A DNA stretch of 61,973 nucleotides from Peptococcaceae bacterium (GCA_012518875.1 JAAYRI010000025.1:1-61973); one strand, 5' to 3'. Positions 31,601-42,211 are shown, counted from the first letter of the stretch. Notes: generated by a model not told the origin, from the sequence alone. A program made the numbers and translations.

Positions 31601-32245
31601 TTAAGCACATATATTTTTCAGTATATCTTCCATAACCTTATTAATATCTTGATCCCCATCAATATTCAACAAAAGCCCTTTTGCCCTATAATAACCGATC
31701 AAGGGGTTGGCGTTTGCTTCATATATATAAAGGCGGTTATTAACTGCAGTTTCGTTATCATCACTGCGCTGATATAGTTCACCACCGCAATTGTCACAGA
31801 TCCCCTCTGTTTGCGGTTTCTTAAACATTATATGGAAGCTAGCTCCACAAGAACGACAAATGCGACGTCCTGTGGTTCGTTCTACCAATTTTTCATGGGG
31901 CACCACAATGTTAATAACAGCATTAAGACTGAGCCCAGCCTCCTTCAGCATTTCATCAAGCTCTTCTGCTTGAACAACATTACGAGGAAACCCGTCCAGC
32001 AAAAAACCGCGCACACTATCAGGCTGGTAGATTCTCTCTTTCACCATACCTACAACCACATAATCGGGCACCAGCTCGCCTTTGTCCATATATTCCTTGG
32101 CTTTTAACCCCATTTCAGTACCTTTTTTAATCGCAGACCTGAACATGTCACCTGTTGAGATATGTACTATACCCAATTTTTTTACGAGCGCTTCAGCCTG
32201 GGTCCCTTTTCCCGCCCCGGGGGGGCCCATAATTAAAAAATTCAC
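31601..32245 (-). CDS. adk: Adenylate kinase (zinc-binding lid)
   Basis: [32 protein letters not shown]...CDNCG. Confidence 0.97.
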   Translation of the reverse strand: MNFLIMGPPGAGKGTQAEALVKKLGIVHISTGDMFRSAIKKGTEMGLKAKEYMDKGELVPDYVVVGMVKERIYQPDSVRGFLLDGFPRNVVQAEELDEMLKEAGLSLNAVINIVVPHEKLVERTTGRRICRSCGASFHIMFKKPQTEGICDNCGGELYQRSDDNETAVNNRLYIYEANANPLIGYYRAKGLLLNIDGDQDINKVMEDILKNICA

Positions 32246-32444
32246 TAGCCATCCCTCACAAAATATTTTGATTGTTCTGTAAAACTAAACTAGTTTATTA
32301 TAACATGTAAACATTTTCTCTAACAGTAAAAGGGGAACATCTTGTCAAAAAAAAGCAACATACAGGCAATTTTTTTACATTGCCCACGGGCTTTAAAAAA
32401 ACCCGCGGCACATAGAATGTCCCCGCAGGTAGTATTGGTATCAA

Positions 32445-32521
32445 TGGTCGGGGCAACACGACTTGAACGTGCGACCTCACGGTCCCGAACCGTGCGCTCT
32501 ACCAAACTGAGCTATGCCCCG
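32445..32521 (-). tRNA. tRNA-Pro (anticodon CGG)
   Basis: Reverse strand cggggca...cacgg-ttCGGga-ccgtg...tgccccg-acca. Confidence 0.93.
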
Positions 32522-32625
32522 CCAGACATATATAACGCAAAAATAATTTTGTCATAGTCCAATGAAAAAGTCAAGCATTTAAAGCAGTGGGTGTACTTTT
32601 AAAGGTTTAAACTAAAAAATGTCGA

Positions 32626-32880
32626 ATGCATATTGTTATTATCGGCATTAAAGGGGGAAATAGCTTGCCTGTATCTCAATCTAGTACCACCTCAAGCGTA
32701 TTTCTTGTTTTGTATATTATTATCTCATGTAGCGCTGTAATTTGGGTCTATCTGGACACACGCAGAAAAGGCCGGCCTTTATCTGAAACTATAGGCTGGG
32801 CTATCTTTATGACGCCACCCTTATTCCCAATTGCTATTGTGACATACCTCTTTTTTCGTAAAAAAAATTTTTTTGACTAG
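32626..32880 (+). CDS. Small two-TM membrane protein
   Basis: FLVLYIIISCSAVIWVYLDTRRKGRPLSETIGWAIFMTPPLFPIAIVTYLFF. Confidence 0.55.
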   Translation: MHIVIIGIKGGNSLPVSQSSTTSSVFLVLYIIISCSAVIWVYLDTRRKGRPLSETIGWAIFMTPPLFPIAIVTYLFFRKKNFFD

Positions 32881-33123
32881 GTAATAGAATTAATGTTATA
32901 CCGACCCTGCCCCGTCTCTAGAAAAACCACCATCAGTGACAATATCAATCCCGGATAACCTTTCCAACCCCTTTGCATATCATATTCAAAATGGTGTATA
33001 TTGTCAGGCTGCCGGAATATAATAATTTTAATTAAGATCCTTCCAACACCGGCAGCTATGATGTCGGACCCGGATATGTTATGATAAAAATGGAAACAAT
33101 ATTAAACAAGTAGGTGCCATGAC

Positions 33124-33972
33124 TTGCAAACTATAGCTCTGGTTGGGCCAAGCGGCACTGGCAAAAGCCATCGGGCAGCAGGCATTGCCCATCAGCTTGG
33201 AGCCCAGGCAATAATTGATGATGGTCTTTTAATTCAGGGAAACCGCATTCTGGCAGGCTCGTCAGCCAAACGACAGCCAACCAGGATAGGGGCAATCAAA
33301 TCGGCCATCTTCTTGGAAGAGGATAAGGTTAATGAAATAAAAAAAGCTATCTCAGAACTAGCCCCGGTAAAAATATTGATCCTGGGCACATCCAAAGAAA
33401 TGGTTCTAAAAATAGCCTCACGGCTTGGATTGCCCCAGCCATCTAAATTTTTAAACATTGAAGATGTGGCCAGTGAAAAGGAAATCAGGAAGGCGAAGTA
33501 TATCCGGACACATTTTAGCAAACATGTTATACCGGCTCCTACACTGGAGGTTAAGAAAAGCTTCCCGGGTACACTTGTTGACCCATTACAAGTGTTTTTA
33601 AAAAAAAGAGGCACCTCAGGGAAAAAAGACTGGCTGGAACAATCAATTATTCGTCCTACATTTACCTTTCACGGTAAATTGTCCATATCTAACCACGCCC
33701 TTGAAGCTATTGCCGGCTATGCTGCCGGGTCGATTGATGGCGTAAACCAGCCGGGAAAAATAAATATCCATGTTGTGCAAGAGGGTATTGTAACAATTGA
33801 TATTGCACCTGTACTGACCTATGGTTATCCTTTACACATAATAGCTGCTGAAATTCAAAAAAGAATCATAGTTGCTGTGGAGGAGATGACCGGGCTGCAG
33901 GTGCAAATGGTTAATGTTCAGGTAAAAGGGCTAAGCCTCGATAAAAAATTCGTTTCTAAGGCGACCGTTTAA
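33124..33972 (+). CDS. P-loop protein with C-terminal Asp23/Gls24-like domain (TTG start)
   Basis: N-term LVGPSGTGKSHRA; C-term KLSISNHALEAIAGYAAGSIDGV...HVVQEGIVTIDIAPVLTYGYPLHIIAAEIQKRIIVAVEEMTGLQVQMVNVQVKGL. Confidence 0.8.
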   Translation: MQTIALVGPSGTGKSHRAAGIAHQLGAQAIIDDGLLIQGNRILAGSSAKRQPTRIGAIKSAIFLEEDKVNEIKKAISELAPVKILILGTSKEMVLKIASRLGLPQPSKFLNIEDVASEKEIRKAKYIRTHFSKHVIPAPTLEVKKSFPGTLVDPLQVFLKKRGTSGKKDWLEQSIIRPTFTFHGKLSISNHALEAIAGYAAGSIDGVNQPGKINIHVVQEGIVTIDIAPVLTYGYPLHIIAAEIQKRIIVAVEEMTGLQVQMVNVQVKGLSLDKKFVSKATV

Positions 33973-33983
33973 GTTGCCTTTTT

Positions 33984-34718
33984 TTAATAACTGGTGGCAA
34001 AGACATGGTTGCCAATTGTGGTTATCACCGGCAGTGTCTTGATCCATTTGTCTGAGCTTATATTGGGATTATAAAAGAAGAGAGCTCCTTTGCTGGGATC
34101 CTCCCCAGACATGGCATGTAATGCCGCCTGCACCGCCCGTTCATCAGGTTCCAGGTTAATGGAACCGTCACCAACAGGGGAAAACTGATAAACACGTTTG
34201 TCCTTTTGAAAAACTATATCATGTATAGTTTTAGGAAAATGTGGACTGGCCAGCCTATTTAAAACAACAGCACCCACTGCCACCTGTCCTTCAAAACTTT
34301 CACCTCTTGCTTCAGCGTGGATTACCCGGGCCAGAAGCATAATTTCTTCTTTTGACATTTTCCCCAGGGTGGTAGCCGCCATCGGCAACTGCAAAATCTC
34401 ACCTGCTAAAATCAGGCTGCTTTCTAATTTATTAGCATTCATAAGTTCATCAAGCGCAATGTGATACTTTGTGGCGATACTGTATAATGTGTCGCCACTT
34501 TGTACAGTATATTTGGCCACAGAAGGGCCAGTATGGCTTAAATGTGTGTTTTCTAATGTCTGAGTGCATTCACCCCATGCCACTGCTGTATTTATAATAT
34601 ACACTGCCAATATTAGCAATACTGATCTTAAAATATATCTTCGAAATATGTTTTTCATTGTTTTCTCCTTTCCTGATTCCAGAAGGTATTTTTGCTCATA
34701 GAAAATGTTTATATACAT
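33984..34718 (-). CDS. LysM + SleB-type cell wall hydrolase (spore cortex lytic enzyme-like)
   Basis: YTVQSGDTLYSIATKYHI LysM; LLARVIHAEARGESFEGQVAVGAVVLNRL; likely start MKNIFRR. Confidence 0.88.
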   Translation of the reverse strand: MYINIFYEQKYLLESGKEKTMKNIFRRYILRSVLLILAVYIINTAVAWGECTQTLENTHLSHTGPSVAKYTVQSGDTLYSIATKYHIALDELMNANKLESSLILAGEILQLPMAATTLGKMSKEEIMLLARVIHAEARGESFEGQVAVGAVVLNRLASPHFPKTIHDIVFQKDKRVYQFSPVGDGSINLEPDERAVQAALHAMSGEDPSKGALFFYNPNISSDKWIKTLPVITTIGNHVFATSY

Positions 34719-34762
34719 AAATTTTTATCTTTACGGTGTAGTATCTGCATATAAAAGAATAA

Positions 34763-34787
34763 AATACCACCCCAAATAGGTGGTATT
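34763..34787. terminator. Terminator hairpin
   Basis: ataccacc-ccaaatag-gtggtat with flanking A/T tracts. Confidence 0.65.
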
Positions 34788-34817
34788 TCTTTAAAACATG
34801 GCACAGTTACCGGCAAC

Positions 34818-35570
34818 CTAGTAGTCCCTGCGATCCTTTTCTTTTCGTTGCACAGCCCTGATATCAATATCAACCGTCATACGATAGGGACTGCACATTT
34901 CCAGTAGTCTTGATGTAGTTCTTTCCCCCAAATATTCTGCAATTTCATCCAGTTTAATATTTGTGGTAACAATAACAGGCAGCCTTTCGTTTAGGCGATA
35001 GTTAATAATAGAATATATTTTATTCCTGGTCCACTCTGTATAGTTATGTGCACCCAAATCATCAAAAACCAGTAGGGGTACCTGTCTAGCTGTGTCCAAC
35101 AGTTGATACTCGGTAGTCTGCTCCGGTCCCCCACCAGGGCCGTAGGTGGATCGTATCCTGTCCAACAGGTCGGGCACCTCAACAAATAACACCAAACACC
35201 CATGTTTATTTATTAGTTCATTTGCAATACTGCAGGCCAGGAATGTTTTGCCACTTCCCACTTTCCCTGTAAATAACAGCCCATCTGTGCGCGGATCCTT
35301 TAAAAATCTTTCAATAAAGTTCTTGGCAGCTTTATGGGCAATTTTTGCCAGTGCATAACTTGTCAACCCTGTTTCAGGATCAGTAAAATTTTTGTTGTAA
35401 TATCTAAACTGGAACCTTTCAAATGAGCAGTTAATAAGGTTTCTCGGCAGGCTGACATGCCGGTCTTTTTTTACACAATTGCAGGGTACAGCCGTTTCGT
35501 TATTAAGAATAATAATGCCCCGATCTCCGCAAATTTCACAGGTCACACTAGTAATACCTACCTTTCCCAA
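34818..35570 (-). CDS. DnaC/DnaI-like helicase-loader ATPase
   Basis: CEICGDRG; LLFTGKVGSGKTFLACSIANEL; LLVFDDLGAHNYTEW. Confidence 0.85.
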   Translation of the reverse strand: MGKVGITSVTCEICGDRGIIILNNETAVPCNCVKKDRHVSLPRNLINCSFERFQFRYYNKNFTDPETGLTSYALAKIAHKAAKNFIERFLKDPRTDGLLFTGKVGSGKTFLACSIANELINKHGCLVLFVEVPDLLDRIRSTYGPGGGPEQTTEYQLLDTARQVPLLVFDDLGAHNYTEWTRNKIYSIINYRLNERLPVIVTTNIKLDEIAEYLGERTTSRLLEMCSPYRMTVDIDIRAVQRKEKDRRDY

Positions 35571-35600
35571 AATGATTACTGCCGGTGCGGCAAATAGATA

Positions 35601-36422
35601 TTATGTTTTATTGTAAAGCGATCTAATAAAGGCCTTTTCCTTGGAATCCTTTTCCTTGCTTGAGGTGTTTCCTAACCCACTTCGCTGATATTTTCGCTGC
35701 CCGGCGGCAGAACGGCGTTTTAGAAAATCCTTGTCGTGTTCTGCTATTTCATCAAGGGTTTGCAGGTTATTTTTTTTCCATTCCATTAGGATACTATTAA
35801 TATATTTAAAGTTGTGTTTACCCCTCAGTACTGCCCTTTTTAAAGCCTCCATCACCAGCAGTGGGGCTGATTCCTTGGCCCAGAGATCAATTTGATCCAC
35901 CTCAATAGGGGAAAGGGGCCGGCCAAACTCTTTTTCAAAGGTAGAAATCAATTCCGTTGGCGGATCAAATTTATTATCTGCAGCCACCTTTATCAGGTCT
36001 TCAGATTTCATAATTTCCTCAGCTCTAATGGTAGCCCATACATCCGAAACTCTTAAAAAAAGTGGTTCATAATCATACCCCTGAAATATCACATTGTTTT
36101 CTTGATCATAGAATTCACTAACAGAAACAATATCCTTTTCCAATAACTCAGCCAGTTCCTTTTTTATTTTTGACGGATTTGCCTCCATCACTGTTGCTAT
36201 ATCCTCAGGAGTGGGACAATAATTTTTTTCCTCTATTTTAAATCTAATTAAATGAACTAGAAGCATCATTTGAAAATCAGTAATACCCATACGGCTATAT
36301 ATCTTAATCAGTAAACTGGGAACAAAGGTAATCCCCTCGAGTACCAGATCTGCACCAAAGGTTGCAGTTATATTAACCTTTTGATCACATTTAATAATGT
36401 TTTCACGCAAATTTCTAAACAT
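35601..36422 (-). CDS. DnaD-family replication initiation protein
   Basis: N-terminal wHTH-like region and DnaD domain (FEKEFGRPLSPIEVDQIDLW...AVLRGKHNFKYINSILMEWKKNNLQT). Confidence 0.85.
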   Translation of the reverse strand: MFRNLRENIIKCDQKVNITATFGADLVLEGITFVPSLLIKIYSRMGITDFQMMLLVHLIRFKIEEKNYCPTPEDIATVMEANPSKIKKELAELLEKDIVSVSEFYDQENNVIFQGYDYEPLFLRVSDVWATIRAEEIMKSEDLIKVAADNKFDPPTELISTFEKEFGRPLSPIEVDQIDLWAKESAPLLVMEALKRAVLRGKHNFKYINSILMEWKKNNLQTLDEIAEHDKDFLKRRSAAGQRKYQRSGLGNTSSKEKDSKEKAFIRSLYNKT

Positions 36423-36625
36423 TTAACCCTGCCTCATCCTTTTATCATGCTGTATTTAACGTAACTACTGCTATTTTTTACTCGGTTGGTAAAAATAACG
36501 GTTGGAGCCTATGATAAACAATAATTCAACCTTATCCCTCCTTCTTCCTGCCCGCCATTAAAAACAAAAATGGCCTTGGCGGCCATGCAATGCAAACGAA
36601 AGATGTTTTTCTCCATATACCAGAG

Positions 36626-38152
36626 CTATTTTATGGCATTGATTATCTCTTTTTTCAATCCCGTATATTTATTAAGCCAGCCAATTCTTTCTGCCCTTAG
36701 CTTTGCCACCCGTTCGCGGTAATCTGCTTCCTCAAAGTAATTTATTGGGTTATACTCGGCTATATTAATCCCAGGCATCTCCACCGGTACCTGATAGTGC
36801 CAGTCCGGATCAAAAGCCCATCTGATGTTACCCTTGGCTATTTGTTTCATAAGTTCTGTGGAAATTTTGATGGTAATTTTTTCGCCAGGTTTTTTGCCTC
36901 CCATGCCGATGCTTCCGGTGTTCAATAGGTAACATTCCATATCCGGGTTTTTCCTGAGAATGCGCAGTAGCCTATTCCCCTCATCGGACTCCTTGCCAAT
37001 TATAAACGGGTTTGTCCCCACCTCACGTTTGGACTCACCAGCGCGTGTCGGATCCCCAGCTGAGGTTTCGATTGATTCACCAAGCATAAAATATGCCGCT
37101 GCTTGTTCCGGGTTTAATTTTGCCACTGGGGGGATAATATCCTCCCTTCTAGTAATAAAAATTATCTTGTTTGCTTTATCCAGGTCTACCCTATTATCTG
37201 TGTTGGCCACCTCAGATCTTCTAATCACTGTTCTACCGTTTGTGGTTAGTTCAGAGTTGGTAAAGTCGATACTACCATCATCATAAACTTTAACATTTTC
37301 CAGGATAGCGTTTGGAGATATAGCAGCATCGTATAATACCTTCTGGGTAGGCTCCAGACCTTCTGTTTTTATATAAAAACCATTTTCAGTGCCGTTGCAA
37401 TATCCGTCCTCATCCATCATCACCATATCATCCTGTCTAATAAAAACCCGTTCCTCACCAGTTAACCCATGATCATGAATGGTCAGGGTTGTCTTGCCTG
37501 TCCCGCTTAAGCCAAACATAATAAAGCCAACATCCTCCAGGGCACTTTTAGCTGTGCGGACTCTTAACACCTTACCCCCCGCATGAAAGCCCAGTCCACC
37601 CCTTTTCTTCCACACATATAGCGCCATTCTTAAAAAAGATTTTTTTACTTCACCAAAATAATCAGAACCTAGAGCAAAGGTTATTCCCAGTTCCGGGTGC
37701 ACAAAAATCAGCCGCTCCGGCCATTCAGGCACCATCACGGTAGTTAAATCAGGCTCTAATTTAGTAGGGTTTGGTTCAAAAAGCATGTTGTGCCACATGA
37801 AGGGGATGCGGGCATATTCCTTTGTTATATACAACCTGCAATTAAGTTGAAATTGGGGGCTATTGCCCAGTTTTCGGTCAATACATATGACCTCTTTTTC
37901 CCCTAGATACTCATAAACCCTGGATGCCATTTCCCTCTCCTTTGCCAGGGATATTCCCTTTTGATCCACCCCCAGGTAGTCACCCTCCAGTATATAGGTA
38001 TACCTTGCGCTCCTACTTCTTATCCTTGAAATATAACTGGCACTTCCATAACATGTTGTTTTTTCTTCTACAGCAGCCATATTCCTCAACTGTTCTGCGC
38101 TGGGACTTATGATCAGTTTTGAGGCCTGAAACGGCTGAATAAACGAATGCAT
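36626..38152 (-). CDS. pckA: Phosphoenolpyruvate carboxykinase (ATP)
   Basis: GLSGTGKTTL, MMDEDGYCNGTENGFYIKTEGL; MHSFIQPF start has RBS ggggggag. Confidence 0.9.
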   Translation of the reverse strand: MHSFIQPFQASKLIISPSAEQLRNMAAVEEKTTCYGSASYISRIRSRSARYTYILEGDYLGVDQKGISLAKEREMASRVYEYLGEKEVICIDRKLGNSPQFQLNCRLYITKEYARIPFMWHNMLFEPNPTKLEPDLTTVMVPEWPERLIFVHPELGITFALGSDYFGEVKKSFLRMALYVWKKRGGLGFHAGGKVLRVRTAKSALEDVGFIMFGLSGTGKTTLTIHDHGLTGEERVFIRQDDMVMMDEDGYCNGTENGFYIKTEGLEPTQKVLYDAAISPNAILENVKVYDDGSIDFTNSELTTNGRTVIRRSEVANTDNRVDLDKANKIIFITRREDIIPPVAKLNPEQAAAYFMLGESIETSAGDPTRAGESKREVGTNPFIIGKESDEGNRLLRILRKNPDMECYLLNTGSIGMGGKKPGEKITIKISTELMKQIAKGNIRWAFDPDWHYQVPVEMPGINIAEYNPINYFEEADYRERVAKLRAERIGWLNKYTGLKKEIINAIK

Positions 38153-38464
38153 AATGATGTACTCCCCCCACATAATAATACAAAATGGATCTGGTGCTTT
38201 TATTTCTCTAATTATGGATTCAGTATACAACATTTCTAAAAAAATACAATACTATTTAAAACGCAAAAACCACATTTAGATGTATTTTTTGACCATTCAA
38301 AAGGTGGAGAGCAATAAATATACACTTATTGCTAATTATAAGTATTAAATGACTGCTATTGGTGCCAACAAAGGGTCTCACATACACATGTGTTTTCCAT
38401 ATAATTTCAATGCTATATCTCAATTTCTATGGGCACTATAAGTGAAGAGATGACAGGAGGTATT

Positions 38465-39481
38465 ATGCTTATGGTGCTAAAGGTAGGAATTAATGGATTT
38501 GGGCGGATAGGAAGGAACGTGTTTAGGGCCGCAATGGATCGCGATGAAATAGAGGTCGTTGCTGTGAACGATCTAACTAACGCCTGCACCCTCGCCCATC
38601 TTCTGGAGTATGATTCAGTACATGGAACCCTCGATGCCGACATTTACGCCAATGAAGAACGTGAATTCAGGGTAAACGGCAAAGATATTGAGGCTTTCGC
38701 CATAGAAGACCCCGGCGCCATACCATGGAGTGAATGTGACGTCCAGATAGTGATCGAATCCACCGGCCTTTTTACCAGGCGTGAGGAGGCCATTAAACAT
38801 ATGAATGGCGGTGCAAAAAAGGTACTGATTAGCGCACCGGCAAAAAATGAAGATATCACAATAGTCATGGGTGTTAACGAAAATAAATATGACCCGGCAA
38901 AACACCACATTATATCAAATGCATCATGCACTACAAACGGCCTGGCCCCCGTAGTCAAGGTGATCCACGAAAAATTTGGCATAGCCCGGGGCCTGATAAC
39001 AACAGTACACTCATACACCAATGATCAGCAAATACTTGATCTTCCGCACAAAGATTTACGGCGGGCCAGAGCAGCTGCCCTTTCCATCATCCCCACAACT
39101 ACAGGAGCAGCAAAGGCGGTGGCCCTGGTCATCCCGGAGCTGGATGGAAAACTAAATGGGCTGTCCATACGTGTACCTACCCCTAATGTATCTGTTGTGG
39201 ATTTGGTGGTGGAACTAGCCAAGCAGGCCTCGGTTAGGGAAATAAATCGTGAATTAAAAAATGCTGCAGCGGGGCCACTAAGGGGCATCCTACAGTTTTG
39301 CGAAAAACCCCTTGTGTCCCGGGACTTCAACGGCAACTACCATTCCTCAGTTGTGGACAGCCTATCAACAATGGTTGTGGATGGCGCTTTGGCTAAGGTT
39401 TTAGCCTGGTATGACAATGAGTGGGGATATTCCAACAGAATCGTGGATCTAGCCGCCTATATCGGTAGATTTGAACTATAA
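38465..39481 (+). CDS. gap: Glyceraldehyde-3-phosphate dehydrogenase, type I
   Basis: VGINGFGRIGRN, SNASCTTNGLAP, WYDNEWGYSNR; RBS aggaggt. Confidence 0.96.
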   Translation: MLMVLKVGINGFGRIGRNVFRAAMDRDEIEVVAVNDLTNACTLAHLLEYDSVHGTLDADIYANEEREFRVNGKDIEAFAIEDPGAIPWSECDVQIVIESTGLFTRREEAIKHMNGGAKKVLISAPAKNEDITIVMGVNENKYDPAKHHIISNASCTTNGLAPVVKVIHEKFGIARGLITTVHSYTNDQQILDLPHKDLRRARAAALSIIPTTTGAAKAVALVIPELDGKLNGLSIRVPTPNVSVVDLVVELAKQASVREINRELKNAAAGPLRGILQFCEKPLVSRDFNGNYHSSVVDSLSTMVVDGALAKVLAWYDNEWGYSNRIVDLAAYIGRFEL

Positions 39482-39492
39482 ATCATGCTGAT

Positions 39493-40416
39493 TTAAGAGC
39501 ATTGGTAAATGCCGGCTCCCTTCATGATTTCGGGGATGATTTCCTCCCAGGAAATAGCCATAATATGGAACCCTGCCAGGCCCTTAACATTTTCCTTCAT
39601 GAATTTTATTTGTTCGATACAAATAGAAATACCCTCAGCTTTCTGATCCTCTGCTTTCATCAGACGCCGCACAATTTCTTCAGGCACAGAGATACCAGGC
39701 ACACGGTTCTGCATAAATTTGGCAGCCCGCGAGCTTTTGAGCGGAGTAACCCCCGCCAGTATATGAGCCCTTTCGTGCAGCCCGCGCTCCACACACATTT
39801 CCATGAACCGGGCAAACCGTTCCACATCATAAATACATTGGGTTTGAATGAATTCTGCACCGGCGTTAATTTTTTTCTCCAAACGATCCACCTGGTATTC
39901 GAATGGGTCGGCAAAGGGGTTGGCCACCGCCCCAATAAAAAATTTTGGTTCAAATTCCTTTATTGCTGCCCCAGAGAAAAAGAGTTTTTCGTCACACATT
40001 CTTTTGGTAAGCTGAATTAGCTGTATGGAATCTATGTCGTATACATTTTTTGCAGAAGGGTGATTGCCAAACATTTGGTGATCTCCAGAGAGGCAAAGTA
40101 CATTTTTTAACCCCATACTATAAGCGCCAAGTAAATCACTTTGAATAGCGATCCTGTTTCTGTCCCGGCAGGTTACCTGAACAACTGGTTCGATACCGTT
40201 GTTCATAATATGGAAGGCTGCACTAATGCTGGACATATGGACAACAGCAGACTGACAGTCCGTAACATTGGCCGCATCTATGTACCCTTTGAGCTTCTTT
40301 GTGTGGCGGATAATATTGTGAGGTGATGAATGTTTGGGGGGCCCTAGTTCCGCTGTCACCACATGGCGACCGCTTTTTAATACCCTTTCCAGATTGCTGC
40401 CTACTGAAGTCAACAT
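39493..40416 (-). CDS. metF: Methylenetetrahydrofolate reductase
   Basis: TAELGPPKHSSP, CRDRNRIAIQSDLLGA, LCLSGDHQ, GAEFIQTQ. Confidence 0.9.
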   Translation of the reverse strand: MLTSVGSNLERVLKSGRHVVTAELGPPKHSSPHNIIRHTKKLKGYIDAANVTDCQSAVVHMSSISAAFHIMNNGIEPVVQVTCRDRNRIAIQSDLLGAYSMGLKNVLCLSGDHQMFGNHPSAKNVYDIDSIQLIQLTKRMCDEKLFFSGAAIKEFEPKFFIGAVANPFADPFEYQVDRLEKKINAGAEFIQTQCIYDVERFARFMEMCVERGLHERAHILAGVTPLKSSRAAKFMQNRVPGISVPEEIVRRLMKAEDQKAEGISICIEQIKFMKENVKGLAGFHIMAISWEEIIPEIMKGAGIYQCS

Positions 40417-40419
40417 TTT

Positions 40420-41109
40420 TTATATTCCCTCCTTGATCATCCTGCGCGGCCCACCATCACGTGATTGGGACCAATCCTTGGGGGGAATGATTCTTTTCAG
40501 CAGATCGAGACGACCCTGTGCCGCCAGACGTTTATAGATTAAATGCCATACACAGTCAAGCTCATTATTAATTTCACACTTACCGTTTTGGGCCCCACCA
40601 CATGGACCATTTAAAATACTTTTCGGGCATCGTGTTATCGGACAGATGCCCGCGGTGAGATGAATTATGCAGTCACCACAAAGACTACACCGCTCTTCCC
40701 AGATCCCCTGTTGGATGGATCCCCCCACAAACTTTGTATTCATCGCCGGTATGACATATTTATCATTATACCTCTCAGCCAGGTACTGGGGTCCCACCCC
40801 ACAGGCCATAGATATAATGGCATCAACGCCCTTTACCATATCCTGCAATTCATCAATAAACTCCGGATCGCATTGACGGGTGACAGTATGGGTTTTTATT
40901 TCAACAGGCTTACCCGCCAAACGACGCTTAATACGCAGGGTGCTGGCCAGTATTTCACATTCCTTTTCACCACCGGTAAGGCATACCGTCACACAGCTAC
41001 CGCATCCAAGCAAAAGTAGCTTGTTATAGCCCTCAATAAGATGTAATATTTCGGCTAGTGGTTTTTGTTCTGCTACAATCACTAGGGCCACCTTCCTCTC
41101 CTTATTCAA
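40420..41109 (-). CDS. metV: MetV-like zinc-finger/iron-sulfur partner of MetF
   Basis: GCGSCVTVCLTGGEKE; CSLCGDCIIHLTAGICPITRCPKSILNGPCGG; 3 bp upstream of metF. Confidence 0.85.
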   Translation of the reverse strand: MNKERKVALVIVAEQKPLAEILHLIEGYNKLLLLGCGSCVTVCLTGGEKECEILASTLRIKRRLAGKPVEIKTHTVTRQCDPEFIDELQDMVKGVDAIISMACGVGPQYLAERYNDKYVIPAMNTKFVGGSIQQGIWEERCSLCGDCIIHLTAGICPITRCPKSILNGPCGGAQNGKCEINNELDCVWHLIYKRLAAQGRLDLLKRIIPPKDWSQSRDGGPRRMIKEGI

Positions 41110-41452
41110 TGAATAACACTAGTCAATTGGTAGATAAGCGAAAATACTGACCATTTATTATAACATGGATGTGCCTCTAAAACAGCCGGACAAAAATGTG
41201 TTTGCCCCATTTTTGCCGGCAACAGGTTTGTTTTCCTTGCCTCAGCCGTTTATCCAGGATGGTTTTGTTTTATTATTTTTTTTACATATTGTATAATTTG
41301 TATTCTAATAGCGCATAATATGGTTACTCCGCTTTGGTGAGTTCTATCTCTCCCCGTCCAGCGCAAGCGCTGGACATTTTTTTATCTATTTTCCAGGCAT
41401 ACAGCTTGACGCGTTTTTCCGGGTAGGCTATAATTCTATTTGTAAGATTTAG

Positions 41453-41530
41453 CGGGATGTAGCGCAGTTTGGCTAGCGCGCTTGCCTTGGGAGCAAGAGG
41501 CCGGGGGTTCGAATCCCTCCATCCCGACCA
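41453..41530 (+). tRNA. tRNA-Pro (anticodon TGG)
   Basis: cgggatg...cttgc-ctTGGga-gcaag...catcccg-acca. Confidence 0.95.
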
Positions 41531-41533
41531 TCC

Positions 41534-41609
41534 GGCCCCATGGTCAAGTGGTCTAAGACACCGCCCTTTCACGGCGGTAACCCGGGTTCGAATCCCGGTG
41601 GGGTCACCA
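41534..41609 (+). tRNA. tRNA-Glu (anticodon TTC)
   Basis: ggcccca...ccgcc-ctTTCac-ggcgg...tggggtc-acca. Confidence 0.95.
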
Positions 41610-41669
41610 ATAGTATAAAACAGCATGGTTTGATGGGAAACCATGCTGTTCTTATTTATTATCTAAATA

Positions 41670-41822
41670 CTAAACGCTGGGTCTATTAACACCTCTGGTT
41701 TTGTTTTTTGTTTTTTTATTATGTGCCCGGCCGGTGTTCCATAGTTCCTGGTATCCAGTTTTTGTGGTACCGCCTTCTGCACATGGTTTAGCAACCTCTT
41801 CTATTTTTTTACCCACCTGCAT
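41670..41822 (-). CDS. Hypothetical 50-aa basic protein
   Basis: MQVGKKIEEVAKPCAEGGTTKTGYQELWNTGRAHNKKTKNKTRGVNRPSV; purine-rich aaaggggg upstream. Confidence 0.4.
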   Translation of the reverse strand: MQVGKKIEEVAKPCAEGGTTKTGYQELWNTGRAHNKKTKNKTRGVNRPSV

Positions 41823-42013
41823 ACCCCCTTTATATTAATAATATTTCCGATGTTATTGTGAATTATTTTGCTAAGCCTATTTATTTGGGAATGAACCTAT
41901 CTTGCTTTCAGGATATAGAAAAATTTTAGTTGTCTGCCTTGTTGACAGAGGGTATCCTGGTATGCTATATTTATGAGTGCAATTCACTTGCAGGACTGAG
42001 GATAATTTCATTA

Positions 42014-42100
42014 GCGGCAGTGGCGGAATTGGCAGACGCGCAAGATTCAGGTTCTTGTGCCCGCAAGGGTGTGGAGGTTCAAGTCCTCTCTGCCGCACCA
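42014..42100 (+). tRNA. tRNA-Leu (anticodon CAG)
   Basis: Class II tRNA with long variable arm; gcggcag...caaga-ttCAGgt-tcttg...ctgccgc-acca. Confidence 0.95.
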
Positions 42101-42104
42101 GTAA

Positions 42105-42140
42105 AAAAGGCTTCCAGGGTAGGAAGCCTTTTGCTATTTT
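42105..42140 (+). terminator. Terminator downstream of tRNA-Leu
   Basis: aaggcttcc-agggta-ggaagcctt-ttgctatttt. Confidence 0.8.
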
Positions 42141-42211
42141 ATCCTGTTGCATTCTCATAGCCTCTATCCCAGAATCTTGCCCAACAGAAAGCTAGCCCTT
42201 TATATTTCCTT

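Noticed and set aside
32342-32557. 71-aa plus-strand ORF (VGATRLERATSRSRTVRSTKLSYAPP)
   Set aside because: Antisense translation of tRNA-Pro.
41324-41644. 106-aa minus-strand ORF (GIRTRVTAVKGRCLRPLDHGAGWSGWRDSNPRPLAPKASALAKLRY)
   Set aside because: Antisense translation of the tRNA-Pro and tRNA-Glu genes; a well-known spurious ORF pattern.
41877-42160. ORFs on both strands over 41930-42160 (e.g. AAVAELADAQDSGSCARKGVEVQVLSAAPV, RQRGLEPPHPCGHKNLNLARLPIPP)
   Set aside because: Translations of the tRNA-Leu gene; not proteins.
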